A stretch of 32,200 nucleotides of DNA, from the NCBI GenBank assembly GCA_007135395.1, contig SLIZ01000114.1:1-32200 (forward strand), in the 5' to 3' direction. The notes under the pieces were generated by a model. That model ran no database searches. It was not told the origin of the DNA and saw nothing but the letters and a program-made list of their open reading frames with translations. The position numbers and the translations under genes are program-made. The DNA is from Wenzhouxiangellaceae bacterium. GTDB lineage: Bacteria > Pseudomonadota > Gammaproteobacteria > Xanthomonadales > Wenzhouxiangellaceae. Shown here one piece after another: positions 7,308 through 17,692 of the stretch (position 1 is the stretch's first letter; each line of letters starts with the position of its first letter).

Positions 7308-7742
7308 ATGAGCGAATTCAGTCGTATTGCAGTAGCCGTGGACGGATCGGATGGATCGATTCGTGCCGCCCGGGTCGCCAGTCGCCTGTCCCGGGATACC
7401 GGAAGCCGGCTGACCCTGCTTCACGTGTACCCCATTCTGCCCAGCGAGATCATGGGTGCCGTGAGCCTGACCGCCGAGGAAATCGAGCGGGCGAAGAAGT
7501 CCAGCGCAGAGCGGGTTTTCAAGGTTGTCGAAGACGAATTGAGTGATCTGCCCGATGATGTGGAGCGGACCAGTCTGCTCGGAGATCCTGCCGAAGAGAT
7601 TCTCGGTTACCTTGAAGAGCACTCCGGAACCCTGATGGTCATGGGTCGCCGGGGACGTTCGAAAATCCAGTCCCTGCTGCTCGGTAGTGTCAGCGACAAG
7701 GTTGTTCGCCACGCAAGAAGCCCGGTAACCCTGGTTACCTGA
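7308..7742 (+). CDS. Universal stress protein, UspA family (second of a tandem pair)
   Basis: A 144-aa Usp with the same architecture as its upstream neighbour: IAVAVDGSDGSIRAARVA at the N-terminus and the ATP-binding motif GRRG-N9-GS near the C-terminus. The ribosome site is an AAAAAAGGAGAG stretch 5' of the ATG. The two copies differ mainly in the middle (about 40-105), where dimer or partner specificity is expected to lie. A perfect FNR/ANR box at 7197-7210 suggests induction when oxygen is low, as known for several Pseudomonas usp genes under ANR. It ends 18 bp from the convergent aroE stop. Confidence 0.93.
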   Translation: MSEFSRIAVAVDGSDGSIRAARVASRLSRDTGSRLTLLHVYPILPSEIMGAVSLTAEEIERAKKSSAERVFKVVEDELSDLPDDVERTSLLGDPAEEILGYLEEHSGTLMVMGRRGRSKIQSLLLGSVSDKVVRHARSPVTLVT

Positions 7743-7760
7743 GTCCCGGCTTCTGCCTGC

Positions 7761-9568
<1,808 letters not shown>

Positions 9569-9645
9569 CTACGGGTCAGCAGAGTCTGGTGAATGGTAAA
9601 TGGTCCGGGGCGATTGGGAAAGCAGTCAGCCCCGGCCCGTGCCTG

Positions 9646-10263
9646 TCAGGGAGTTCCGTCCGGAGCTTGTTCTCCGAACCATTCGGCCAGGATCGTTTCG
9701 AGTGGCTCCAGCCCGAAGCCCGATTCGGCGGAAAAGGCCTGGACGGTAATGCCTTCGCCGCACTGGGCCTGGACCTTGCGCACGGTTTCGAGCATCTTGC
9801 CCCGGCCCAGCTTGTCGGCCTTGGTCAGTACCAGGTGGCAGGGCAGGTGGCGTTCGGCCGCCCAATTGGCCAGTTGGACATCGCCCTCTTTCAGCGGGTG
9901 GCGGATATCCATGACGATAACCAGCCCTTTCAGTGCCTGGCGTGTATCCAGGTACTGCTCGATCAGCTTGTGCCAGTGGCGCTGCATATCGCCGCTGACC
10001 CGGGCGTAGCCATAGCCGGGCAGGTCGACCAGCCAGCGGTCACCGGTCAGGTCGAAAAACACCAACTGACGGGTTCTGCCCGGTGTCCGGGAGGTCCGTG
10101 CCAGGGCCTTCCGGTTACACAGGCGATTGATCAGGCTCGATTTTCCCGCATTGGAACGCCCGGCGATGGCGACTTCGGTCCCGGAATCAGGCGGAAGTTG
10201 CGACCGGTTGTGGACGCTGTCGTGGTATGTTGCTTTCCGGACGAGGTTTCGAATTGAGCTCAC
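9646..10263 (-). CDS. engB: Ribosome biogenesis GTPase EngB (YihA/YsxC)
   Basis: Essential GTPase needed for maturation of the large ribosomal subunit. It has 205 residues. G1 is GRSNAGKSS (35-43), the G2 region SRTPGRTR (58-65), G3 DLPGYGYA (80-87), G4 TKADK (147-151) and G5 FSAES (177-181). All nucleotide-binding motifs are intact. The start is GTG at 10263, followed by the expected short basic N-terminus; no better ATG exists upstream of the domain and the ribosome site is poor. In pseudomonads engB sits between polA and cytochrome c4. Here it diverges from cytochrome c4 with 66 bp between the starts. Confidence 0.97.
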   Translation of the reverse strand: MSSIRNLVRKATYHDSVHNRSQLPPDSGTEVAIAGRSNAGKSSLINRLCNRKALARTSRTPGRTRQLVFFDLTGDRWLVDLPGYGYARVSGDMQRHWHKLIEQYLDTRQALKGLVIVMDIRHPLKEGDVQLANWAAERHLPCHLVLTKADKLGRGKMLETVRKVQAQCGEGITVQAFSAESGFGLEPLETILAEWFGEQAPDGTP

Positions 10264-10290
10264 GGGCTGGAATGAAGTTCGGTAAGCGGC

Positions 10291-10296
10291 GATAAT
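10291..10296 (+). promoter_or_regulatory. Candidate -10 element for the cytochrome c4 gene
   Basis: GATAAT in the 66-bp gap between engB and cytochrome c4, 33 bp before the ATG. The -35 region (TGGAAT at 17 bp) is poor. Weak call. Confidence 0.28.
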
Positions 10297-10329
10297 AACA
10301 AGTTAGCGTTTTTGCAAGGAGCATTCTTG

Positions 10330-10944
10330 ATGATCCGTATTCTTGTGTCCCTGGCCTTGCTGGCCCCGGGCATGGTATTTGCGCTGGATATTGGCGATCC
10401 GGAAGCCGGTGAGGACAAGGCGGCCGCCTGTGCGGCTTGTCACGGCATGGATGGCAACAGCAGTGTGCCGGAGTGGCCGACGATTGCCGGCCAGCATGTG
10501 GATTATGCCGCCCGGCAGACCCGCATGATTCGCGATGGTGTGCGTAGCGTACCGGAAATGCAGGGCATCGTTGCCGGACTGAGCGACGAGGATATAGCCG
10601 ATATCTCGGCCTTTTATGCCCAGCAGACCGTGGACCCCGGTGTGGCCGATGAGGAACTGGTTGAGCTGGGACGAAAGGTCTACCAGGGTGGAAACCGGGA
10701 GTCCGGTGTCCCGGCCTGTGCGGCTTGTCACGGCACGACCGGCAGCGGAATCCCTGGTGCCCATTACCCGCTGGTGCGGGGTCAGCATGCCGAGTACTCC
10801 GAGGATCGCCTGCGCCGCTACCGGGACGGGGAGACCTTCGAGGATGATCCGCACAGCGAGGTTATGGCCGAGATTGCAGCCGAGCTCACCGACGAGGAAA
10901 TCATTGCCGTTTCCTCCTACATGGAAGGGCTTTATCGGCCCTGA
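10330..10944 (+). CDS. Diheme cytochrome c4
   Basis: Periplasmic electron carrier, usually donating electrons to cbb3-type terminal oxidases. It has 204 residues with a signal peptide (about 1-19, ending MVFA). Two homologous class I cytochrome c domains follow, each with a CAACH haem site (C34-H38 and C130-H134). M77 (VPEM) and M179 (SEVM) are the likely distal haem ligands. The ATG at 10330 follows AAGGAG with an 8-nt gap; an in-frame TTG at 10312 lies before that ribosome site and is rejected. It is followed by dsbA, the order seen in Pseudomonas and Azotobacter. DsbA may help haem-site cysteine chemistry during cytochrome c maturation (inference from context). Confidence 0.95.
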   Translation: MIRILVSLALLAPGMVFALDIGDPEAGEDKAAACAACHGMDGNSSVPEWPTIAGQHVDYAARQTRMIRDGVRSVPEMQGIVAGLSDEDIADISAFYAQQTVDPGVADEELVELGRKVYQGGNRESGVPACAACHGTTGSGIPGAHYPLVRGQHAEYSEDRLRRYRDGETFEDDPHSEVMAEIAAELTDEEIIAVSSYMEGLYRP

Positions 10945-11021
10945 TGCGGGAATCGATCGGAACCTGCGGCGTCAGCCGTGGTCTTCTGGAAGCTAATCTT
11001 GAGAATACAACGGGAAGCACC

Positions 11022-11765
11022 ATGACTCGACTTTTAACTCTTACCGTATCGTTGTTTTTCCTCCTTTCGGCTGCCTGTGCCGAAGAATCCGGCGGTAATA
11101 CTGACGACAACCGTTTCCAGAAGGGTGTCCACTATCACGAGACCGACTCGACTACGTCGACTGACTCCGACCGGGTTGAAGTCGTAGAGGTGTTTTCCTA
11201 TGCCTGCCCGGGATGCAACGCATTTCTGCCCCGGATCAATCAGTGGCATGAGAACAAGCCCGATCACGTGGAGTTTCGCAGGGTTCCTGTGGTCTTCCAG
11301 CGTTCCTGGGAGCCGTTTGCCCGAGCGTATTTCACCGCCGAGGTACTCGATATCGTAGAAGACGGCCATGCCGGCCTGTTCAATGCCCTGCACGCCGAAC
11401 GGCAGGCGATCCGCAATATGGATGATCTTGCCGAGTTCTGGAGCGAGTACGGTGTCGACAAGGACGAGTTCTTGTCCGCTTCCCGCTCCTTTTCCGTGGA
11501 TTCCAAATTGCGCCAGTCCCGCAACAACATCAGTCGCTGGGCTGTGCCGGGCACCCCGTCAATGGTTGTCAACGGCAAGTGGCGGATCACCGCGGGCAAC
11601 AACATCGATCACGGCACGATCATAGAAGTTCTCGACTACCTGGTCGAAAAGGAATATCAGAGGATTCAGGCGGCTTCCGACAACGGGGCCGATCACAACG
11701 AGGAATCGGCCGAGGCGTCGGAAGACGCTGACGATGAAGGGGAAGCCGACGACGATTCGTCCTGA
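11022..11765 (+). CDS. dsbA: DsbA-type thiol:disulfide oxidoreductase
   Basis: Periplasmic thioredoxin-fold protein that puts disulfide bonds into exported proteins. It has 247 residues from the ATG at 11022; an in-frame start near 10944 would place about 26 extra residues before the signal sequence and is rejected. The signal segment is TRLLTLTVSLFFLLSAACA. C19 could be a lipid-attachment cysteine, but the LSAAC box is imperfect. The active site is C62-P-G-C65, as in several pseudomonad DsbA proteins rather than CPHC of E. coli, and the cis-proline is P179 (GTPS). An unusual acidic tail of about 28 residues (223-247 region, EESAEASEDADDEGEADDD) follows the fold. Confidence 0.93.
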   Translation: MTRLLTLTVSLFFLLSAACAEESGGNTDDNRFQKGVHYHETDSTTSTDSDRVEVVEVFSYACPGCNAFLPRINQWHENKPDHVEFRRVPVVFQRSWEPFARAYFTAEVLDIVEDGHAGLFNALHAERQAIRNMDDLAEFWSEYGVDKDEFLSASRSFSVDSKLRQSRNNISRWAVPGTPSMVVNGKWRITAGNNIDHGTIIEVLDYLVEKEYQRIQAASDNGADHNEESAEASEDADDEGEADDDSS

Positions 11766-11813
11766 ACCTGTGGGTACGACCGGACCGCCCTGGTTTCGGT
11801 CGCCTGCCTGGCC

Positions 11814-12641
11814 GTGAAAAGCCCCTCTCGCATCAAGCTGCTGACCTACAACATCCAGGCCGGCACGACCACGGCTCGCTATAGCGAGTATTTCACCCGG
11901 AGCTGGCGCCAGATTCTGCCCAACAACCAGCGGGTGGCCAACCTGGATGCCATCGCCGAACTGATCAGCGACTATGACCTGGTCGGCCTGCAGGAGGTTG
12001 ATGTGGGCAGCTTGCGATCCGGGTTTCTCAACCAGGCCAAGTACCTGGCCCAGCATGCCCGCTTTCCCCACTGGAGCCACCAGGGAAACCGCAAGGTGGG
12101 CATGATTGCCCATGCTGGCAACGGCATGCTGTCCCGTATGGTGCCCAATGCCGTGCAGGAGCATCGGTTGCCGGGAGCAATTCCGGGCCGGGGGGCGCTG
12201 GTCATCCGCTTTGGTGAAGAGGACATGGCCCTGTGGGTAGTCGTCCTGCACCTGGCCCTGGGGCGCCGCGCCCGGGTCCAACAGCTTCGCTATGTTGCCC
12301 ACCTGATCGACCATCACCCCAATGTCCTGGTCATGGGCGACATGAATACCAGTCCGGACAGCCTGGAAATGCGGGAATTTGCCGACCGGGCGGGGCTGAT
12401 CATTCCCGAGCGCGCGCTTCTGACCTTTCCCAGCTGGCAGCCCCAGCGCGCCATTGATCACATCCTGGTTTCTCCGGGCATGGAAATCGAGAAATTCGAT
12501 GTGATCCCGGTGACCTTTTCCGATCACATGCCCCTGGCCATGACCGTACGATTGCCCGAGGGTCTTCAGCTAAATGAGCATGCGAAGGCCGACGAGGACC
12601 AGGAAGATGCCGAATACACGGCGCAGAATACTGGCAGGTAG
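11814..12641 (+). CDS. Endonuclease/exonuclease/phosphatase (EEP) family protein
   Basis: A 275-aa metal-dependent phosphodiesterase or phosphatase of unknown substrate. EEP motifs are present in order: TYNIQ (about 11-15), LQEVD with its catalytic glutamate, MGDMNTSP (DxN), AIDHILVS and FSDHMPL (the SDH motif). SLRSGFLNQAKYLA matches the homologue that follows dsbA in Pseudomonas (PA5488-like, from memory). There is no signal peptide, so it is probably cytoplasmic. The start is GTG at 11814, chosen because the fold begins only about 10 residues later; the ribosome site is poor. The last 24 codons, an acidic tail, overlap the convergent permease gene by 72 nt. Confidence 0.87.
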   Translation: MKSPSRIKLLTYNIQAGTTTARYSEYFTRSWRQILPNNQRVANLDAIAELISDYDLVGLQEVDVGSLRSGFLNQAKYLAQHARFPHWSHQGNRKVGMIAHAGNGMLSRMVPNAVQEHRLPGAIPGRGALVIRFGEEDMALWVVVLHLALGRRARVQQLRYVAHLIDHHPNVLVMGDMNTSPDSLEMREFADRAGLIIPERALLTFPSWQPQRAIDHILVSPGMEIEKFDVIPVTFSDHMPLAMTVRLPEGLQLNEHAKADEDQEDAEYTAQNTGR

Positions 12642-13358
12642 GCGATGGGCAAGCCGGGCACCGACCGGCGCTGTAATGATACCGCCGAGCCCAATGATCA
12701 AGACGCCGGGTCCGTACCACCAGCCGAATGACCCGGGCCAGTCCACCCGGCCCCATCCGAGCACCAGAAATGTCACCGAACCGGCCAGGGCGATCGGATA
12801 GCCGCAGGCCGAGGCAATGGCTACTGCGTGGGCCATCGAGTAGCCGTTGCGGGCAAGGTAGGGGACGTTGAAGCTGCCTCCGCCGATTCCGACCATTGCC
12901 GAGACCGCGCCGATGACCGGGCCGGCCAGCCACCACCCCCGGGGCCGGGGATCGAGTGGGGTAACCGGGGGTTTAATGGCCAGCAACATTCTCAACCCGA
13001 TCAGACAGGCAACAACACCAAAAAACCGGGCCAGCGACTGGCCGGATACGGCTGATGCGGCCACCGCGCCGGCAATGGCACCGATTGCGACTGCAATGCC
13101 GAGTTTCCTGATACAGTCGAGGTCCATCCCACCGAGCCGGTGATGGGAGAAAATGGCGCTGGCCGAGGTCAATAACATACTGGCCAGGGAAGTGGCTACC
13201 GCCATGGGCACGGCGATATCCACAGGCGCGCCCTGGGCTATCAACAGCCAGGACAGCACTGGCACGATTACCAGTCCACCGCCAATGCCGAGCAGCCCGG
13301 CAAGCAGGCCGGCTGCCAGTCCACACAAAAGGAGAATCGAGACAACACTTATGGTCAT
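12570..13358 (-). CDS. TauE/SafE (TSUP) family membrane permease
   Basis: A 262-aa inner-membrane protein with about eight hydrophobic helices. It has the two half-repeats of the family, each with its glycine motif: GLLGIGGGLVIVPVL near the N-terminus and AMVGIGGGSFNVPYL in the second half. TSUP proteins are proposed exporters or importers of sulfite, sulfonates or other organic anions; the substrate here cannot be told. The ATG at 13358 begins MTISVVSILLLCG, a normal start; a 65-residue upstream extension would run through slt and is rejected. Its start overlaps that of the divergent slt gene, and its end overlaps the EEP gene. Confidence 0.9.
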   Translation of the reverse strand: MTISVVSILLLCGLAAGLLAGLLGIGGGLVIVPVLSWLLIAQGAPVDIAVPMAVATSLASMLLTSASAIFSHHRLGGMDLDCIRKLGIAVAIGAIAGAVAASAVSGQSLARFFGVVACLIGLRMLLAIKPPVTPLDPRPRGWWLAGPVIGAVSAMVGIGGGSFNVPYLARNGYSMAHAVAIASACGYPIALAGSVTFLVLGWGRVDWPGSFGWWYGPGVLIIGLGGIITAPVGARLAHRLPASILRRVFGIFLVLVGLRMLI

Positions 13359-15348
13359 CTGGAATTCCGGGGGCGGAATACGAAGGGGAGTCTGGACTGG
13401 CCTGGCCGCATGGGCACTTATTGTATGTAGTTTGCCGGCTGCGGGTTCGGTTTCGGTCGTCCACGTTGACCGGGACAGCCAGCGCGAGGAGTTCCGGGCT
13501 GCCTGGGCGGCTGCTTCCCGGGGCGACCAGCGGCGGGTACTGGAGGGCATCAACCGGCTGGGCGAATATCCCCTGGTGCCCTACCTGGAGTTCGAATTGC
13601 TGCGCCAGCGAATCGACACTGTACCCCATGAAACCATGCTGGAATTCCTTGCCCGGCACCAGGACTGGTCGTTTCGTCCTGCCCTGGAAACCCGATGGCT
13701 GCGCAGCCTGGGGCAACGCCGGGAGGATTCGCTGCTGCTCGCTCACGGGGGAAAGTCCACCGACGAGCAGGTCCGGTGTCACGTGGCCGCTGCACGGATT
13801 CGGGCCGGACAGACTGAAGGCCTGGAAGACGAGATCCAGTCTCTCTGGGTCAGCCCCCGCTCGGTCCATTCCAGTTGCGACCCGGCCTTTTCCTGGTGGC
13901 GCCGCCAGGGAAATCCGGACGCCACGGTGGCCTGGCAACGGTTTTCCGGTGCGATCAAGGCCGGGGAATTCGGCCTGGCCTCCTACCTGAGGCGTTACCT
14001 GGGCAGCGAGGAGGAATACTGGGGGGAGCAGTGGGTGCAGGTGGGTCGACGGGGTACTGGCGGATTGCGTGATGCCCGGCGCTGGCCCGACCACCCCCTG
14101 GCCCGGGACCTGATTTCCACCCTGCTGCAGCGCAAGGCAGTCTCGGACTGGGACCGGGCGGCTGCCGAATGGCAGGTCCAGTCGATTCGCCAGGATTGGC
14201 CGTCGGCGGCCTCGGCCCGGATTGAACGACAGATCGCCCTGTTTCGCGCCGTGGATCTCGACGATGGGGCGCTGGAGGCCATGGGAAAACTGCCCGCCGA
14301 CCAGGTCGACCAGCAGATTCTCGAATGGCGGGCCCGGGTTGCCCTGGCCCATGGACAATGGGAAGAGGTGCTCGAAAGCATCGAGCAAATGGCCGAAAGC
14401 GAGCAGCGGCGCGGACGCTGGCGCTACTGGCGGGGTCGTGCCCTGGCAGCCCTGGATCGTCCCGAGGCGGCATTGCATTTTGCCACCCTGGCCGAAGAGC
14501 CCCATTACTACGGATTTCTTGCTGCTGACCGTTTGGGCAGCGGCTACCGGCTATGCACCACCGAGCTGGTACCGGATGGGGAAATTCAGCGCCGGCTGGC
14601 CCGGGATGCGGAAATCGAGCGAGCCGTCGAGCTGTTTCATGTCGGGCTTGCCCATCATGCCCGTCGGACCTGGACTCGGGCGGCGGGCCGATTGACCGGC
14701 CAGGAACGGGAACAGGCCGCATTGCTTGCCGCCAGCGAGGGCTGGTACGAGCGGAGCATCGGGATTCTGGCCGGAACCGGAAACCGGAGCGCCTATCCCT
14801 GGCGGTTCCCCATGCTCGAACGGGCCGAGGTGGAACGATTCGGTCAGCAGTACGGGGTCGACCCGGCCTGGATCTACGGATTGATGCGGGCCGAATCGGC
14901 CATGCAACCCGATGCGGTTTCACCTGCCGGGGCACGGGGGCTGCTGCAACTGATGCCGGATACGGCCGGGGCAGTGGCCCGCCGGCAGGGGCTGGGCTAC
15001 ACCGGCCCGGCCAGCCTGCTTGAGCCTCAAACCAACATTCCCCTCGGGGTCGCGCACCTGGGAGAATTACAGGCACGCTTCGACGGCAACCTGCCCCGGG
15101 TGGCCGGGGCCTACAATGCCGGTATCGGGGCGGTGGAACGGTGGCTGAAGGAACGGCCGGACACCGAGGCCGATATCTGGGTTGAAACCCTGCCGTTTTT
15201 CGAGACCCGGGACTACATTCCCCGGGTCCTGGCCTTCGCCACAGTCTACGACTGGTTGCTCAACGATCAGCCCCTGCGGGTTTCCGAGCGCCTGGGGCTG
15301 CTCACCCGGGAAAATTCCGGGCGGGTCGAGCTGGTCGAATGTTCCTGA
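13351..15348 (+). CDS. slt: Soluble lytic murein transglycosylase (Slt70-like)
   Basis: Periplasmic enzyme that cleaves peptidoglycan between MurNAc and GlcNAc, forming 1,6-anhydroMurNAc. It has 665 residues against about 645 for E. coli Slt70. A signal segment (GVWTGLAAWALIVCSLPAAG, about 13-33) is followed by a long alpha-superhelical U/L region (about 45-480). The C-terminal lysozyme-like domain has E515 in LMRAESAMQ, then SPAGARGLLQLMP and AYNAGIG. The ATG at 13351 is the only reasonable start before the signal peptide. It lies within the first codons of the divergent permease gene, so both promoters must lie inside coding sequence of the neighbour. The ribosome site is weak (GGAG 16 bp upstream). 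Confidence 0.93.
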   Translation: MVIWNSGGGIRRGVWTGLAAWALIVCSLPAAGSVSVVHVDRDSQREEFRAAWAAASRGDQRRVLEGINRLGEYPLVPYLEFELLRQRIDTVPHETMLEFLARHQDWSFRPALETRWLRSLGQRREDSLLLAHGGKSTDEQVRCHVAAARIRAGQTEGLEDEIQSLWVSPRSVHSSCDPAFSWWRRQGNPDATVAWQRFSGAIKAGEFGLASYLRRYLGSEEEYWGEQWVQVGRRGTGGLRDARRWPDHPLARDLISTLLQRKAVSDWDRAAAEWQVQSIRQDWPSAASARIERQIALFRAVDLDDGALEAMGKLPADQVDQQILEWRARVALAHGQWEEVLESIEQMAESEQRRGRWRYWRGRALAALDRPEAALHFATLAEEPHYYGFLAADRLGSGYRLCTTELVPDGEIQRRLARDAEIERAVELFHVGLAHHARRTWTRAAGRLTGQEREQAALLAASEGWYERSIGILAGTGNRSAYPWRFPMLERAEVERFGQQYGVDPAWIYGLMRAESAMQPDAVSPAGARGLLQLMPDTAGAVARRQGLGYTGPASLLEPQTNIPLGVAHLGELQARFDGNLPRVAGAYNAGIGAVERWLKERPDTEADIWVETLPFFETRDYIPRVLAFATVYDWLLNDQPLRVSERLGLLTRENSGRVELVECS

Positions 15349-15357
15349 GTAGACTTT

Positions 15358-15537
15358 TTACCGCTTCGGCCCCAGCAACAGCCAGAGGATAAGCCCGAGC
15401 ACGGGCAGGATCAGAAGGATCAGAATCCAGAGGATCTTGGCGACCGGCCCGGCGGCGCTGGTGGCCGTCTTGATGATTGCCCAGATTACGATGATCAGCC
15501 AGATCAGGCCGAGAATTCCGCCGACTTCGATTCCCAT
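15358..15537 (-). CDS. Small membrane protein, PLDc_N (phospholipase D nuclease N-terminal-like) family
   Basis: A 59-aa protein beginning MGIEVGGILGLIWLIIVIWA and ending LILWLLLGPKR. It consists of two membrane helices (about 7-23 and 34-56) joined by a short loop (KTATSAAGPVAK). This two-helix shape with a terminal GPK/R is typical of stand-alone PLDc_N domain proteins, whose function is unknown. An AAGGAA ribosome site lies 9 bp before the ATG at 15537, which strongly supports expression. It is convergent with slt (9-bp gap) and divergent from the transketolase gene. Confidence 0.85.
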   Translation of the reverse strand: MGIEVGGILGLIWLIIVIWAIIKTATSAAGPVAKILWILILLILPVLGLILWLLLGPKR

Positions 15538-15629
15538 TGTTGTGTATTCCTTTACGGTCAGGGGGAAAGGGGATGGTATCCCATTGGCCGGCCGATGACA
15601 GCATCGGTCCGCCGAGCACTCCGGCGCTC

Positions 15630-15658
15630 TTGTGCTGGTTCTCCCGGCACGGCAGAAT
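15630..15658 (+). promoter_or_regulatory. Candidate sigma70 promoter of the transketolase gene
   Basis: TTGTGC (15630-15635), a 17-bp spacer and CAGAAT (15653-15658). Each box matches the consensus at four of six positions, and the start codon is 31 bp downstream of the -10. Reasonable but unproven. Confidence 0.4.
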
Positions 15659-15689
15659 GCCCGGTTTACCCCGATAGTCAGGAATCAAG

Positions 15690-17690
15690 ATGAGCGAGCG
15701 CCGTACCCTTGCAAATGCTGTCCGTGCCCTTTCCATGGACGCGGTGGAAAAGGCCGCCAGCGGGCACCCGGGAATGCCGATGGGTATGGCCGACATCGCG
15801 GAGGTTCTTTTCAACGACTTCCACCGGCACAATCCGGCCAATCCGGGCTGGTGGAACCGGGACCGGTTCGTCATCTCCAACGGTCACGGCTCCATGCTCC
15901 AGTATGCGCTTCTCCACCTGGCCGGCTACGACCTGCCCATGGAAGAGTTGAAAAACTTTCGCCAGCTACACTCCCGGACTGCAGGACACCCGGAATATGG
16001 TGAGACCCCGGGGGTGGAAACCACCACCGGCCCCCTGGGCCAGGGCTTGGCCAACGGGGTGGGAATGGCCCTGGCCGAGAAGCTGCTGGCGGCCCGGTTC
16101 AACCGGGAAGGTTTCGACATCGTGGACCATTTCACCTGGGTGTTTACCGGCGATGGCTGCCTGATGGAAGGCATTTCCCACGAGGTCTGCTCCCTGGCAG
16201 GAACCTGGGGCCTTGGAAAGCTGGTCGTGTTCTACGACGACAACGGCATTTCCATCGACGGGGAAACCGAAGGCTGGTTTACTGACGATACGCCAAAGCG
16301 CTTCGAGGCCTACGGCTGGCAGGTCATCCCGTCCGTCGACGGCCATGACCCCGAAGCCGTCCGGCAGGCCATCGAGCAGGCCCGCGGCGATAACAGGCGT
16401 CCGACCCTGATCTGCTGCAAGACCAGGATTGGCTACGGGGCTCCCAACAAGCAGGGTACGGCGGCAACCCACGGGGCGCCCCTGGGTGCCGAGGAAATCG
16501 CCGCGGCCCGGAAGGAACTTGGCTGGAGCCACGGTCCCTTCGAGATTCCCGACGAAGTCTACGCCGGCTGGGATGCACGGGACCGGGGCCGTGAGCTGGA
16601 AAGCCGCTGGGATCTGTTGCTCCAGGATTATCGGGAAAAGCACCCGGGGCTGGCCGGTGAATTCGAGCGTCGCATGGCCGGGCAATTCCCGGAAAACTTC
16701 CGGGGCGTGGTTCAGAAAGTTCTGGCCCGGATGCAGGCCGACGACAAGACCGTGGCCACCCGCAAGGCTTCCGGCATGAGTCTGGAAGCATTCGGCCCCC
16801 ACCTGCCAGAACTTCTCGGCGGGTCGGCGGACCTGACCGGTTCGAACAATACCAACTGGTCGGGCAGCGTGGATATTCTCGACGATCCCGGCCAGGGCAA
16901 CTATATCTATTACGGCGTGCGGGAATTCGGAATGACCGCCATTGCCAACGGCCTGTCACTCCACGGGGGGTTCATTCCCTACACCGGCACCTTCCTGGTA
17001 TTTTCCGACTATGCGCGCAATGCTGTTCGCATGTCGGCATTGATTCCAACCGGCGCCATTCATGTCTACACCCATGATTCCATCGGGCTGGGCGAGGACG
17101 GCCCGACCCACCAGCCAGTGGAGCACCTGGCCGCACTGCGCGTGATTCCCAATCTTTCCGTATGGCGTCCGGCCGACAAGGTTGAAACGGCAGCCGCCTG
17201 GGTAGCTGCCCTGGCCCGTCGGGATGCTCCCACCGCCCTGGCTCTCTCACGCCAGGGCCTGCCGCACCTTCCACGCACCGAAGAACAGGTCGGGCTGATC
17301 GCCCGGGGCGGGTATATCCTGCGCGACCCGGAATCCCGGGCCCCCATGGTGGCCATCCTGGCCAGTGGTTCGGAGGTGGGTCTGGCGATTTCAGCCGCCG
17401 AGCAGCTCACTGCCGAGGATATTCCCGTGCGGGTAATTTCCATGCCCAACCCGTGCCTTTTCATGGAACAGGATGCCGAGTACCGCGAGATGGTTCTGCC
17501 GGAAGGCCTGACCGCCCGGGTGGCAGTCGAAGCCGGGGTTACCCATTACTGGCATCGCCTCGTCGGCGACCGGGGCCGGGTAGTCGGCATCGACCAGTAC
17601 GGGGCCAGCGCACCGGCGGATAAACTTTTCCCGCACTTCGGTTTTACGGTCGATAATGTGGTCGAAACGGTCCGGAAAGTACTCGGGTAA
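15690..17690 (+). CDS. tkt: Transketolase
   Basis: Thiamine-diphosphate enzyme that moves two-carbon units between sugar phosphates in the pentose phosphate pathway (and in the Calvin cycle where present). It has 666 residues, the usual length. H26 (ASGHPG) and H66 (SNGHGS) are the expected active-site histidines. ThDP and metal binding are shown by [18 protein letters not shown] (about 111-128) and [12 protein letters not shown] (from about 154). The pyrimidine domain has [14 protein letters not shown]-type sequence and [19 protein letters not shown]. The ATG follows an AGGA site. The gene is not beside gapA/pgk here, so it may be expressed alone. It converges on the porin gene with a 2-bp gap. 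Confidence 0.98.
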   Translation: MSERRTLANAVRALSMDAVEKAASGHPGMPMGMADIAEVLFNDFHRHNPANPGWWNRDRFVISNGHGSMLQYALLHLAGYDLPMEELKNFRQLHSRTAGHPEYGETPGVETTTGPLGQGLANGVGMALAEKLLAARFNREGFDIVDHFTWVFTGDGCLMEGISHEVCSLAGTWGLGKLVVFYDDNGISIDGETEGWFTDDTPKRFEAYGWQVIPSVDGHDPEAVRQAIEQARGDNRRPTLICCKTRIGYGAPNKQGTAATHGAPLGAEEIAAARKELGWSHGPFEIPDEVYAGWDARDRGRELESRWDLLLQDYREKHPGLAGEFERRMAGQFPENFRGVVQKVLARMQADDKTVATRKASGMSLEAFGPHLPELLGGSADLTGSNNTNWSGSVDILDDPGQGNYIYYGVREFGMTAIANGLSLHGGFIPYTGTFLVFSDYARNAVRMSALIPTGAIHVYTHDSIGLGEDGPTHQPVEHLAALRVIPNLSVWRPADKVETAAAWVAALARRDAPTALALSRQGLPHLPRTEEQVGLIARGGYILRDPESRAPMVAILASGSEVGLAISAAEQLTAEDIPVRVISMPNPCLFMEQDAEYREMVLPEGLTARVAVEAGVTHYWHRLVGDRGRVVGIDQYGASAPADKLFPHFGFTVDNVVETVRKVLG

Positions 17691-17692
17691 TC

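Noticed and set aside
10944-11021. Longer dsbA start at 10944
   Set aside because: It would put about 26 residues before the signal peptide and overlaps the cytochrome c4 stop; the ATG at 11022 gives a normal exported protein.
11777-11802. CGACCG/CGGTCG pairing as a terminator after dsbA
   Set aside because: The stem is only 6 bp with a 14-nt loop and no T-run.
13153-13350. Upstream extension of slt through the permease gene
   Set aside because: It would put 66 residues ahead of the signal peptide and encodes the complement of the permease's conserved glycine motif.
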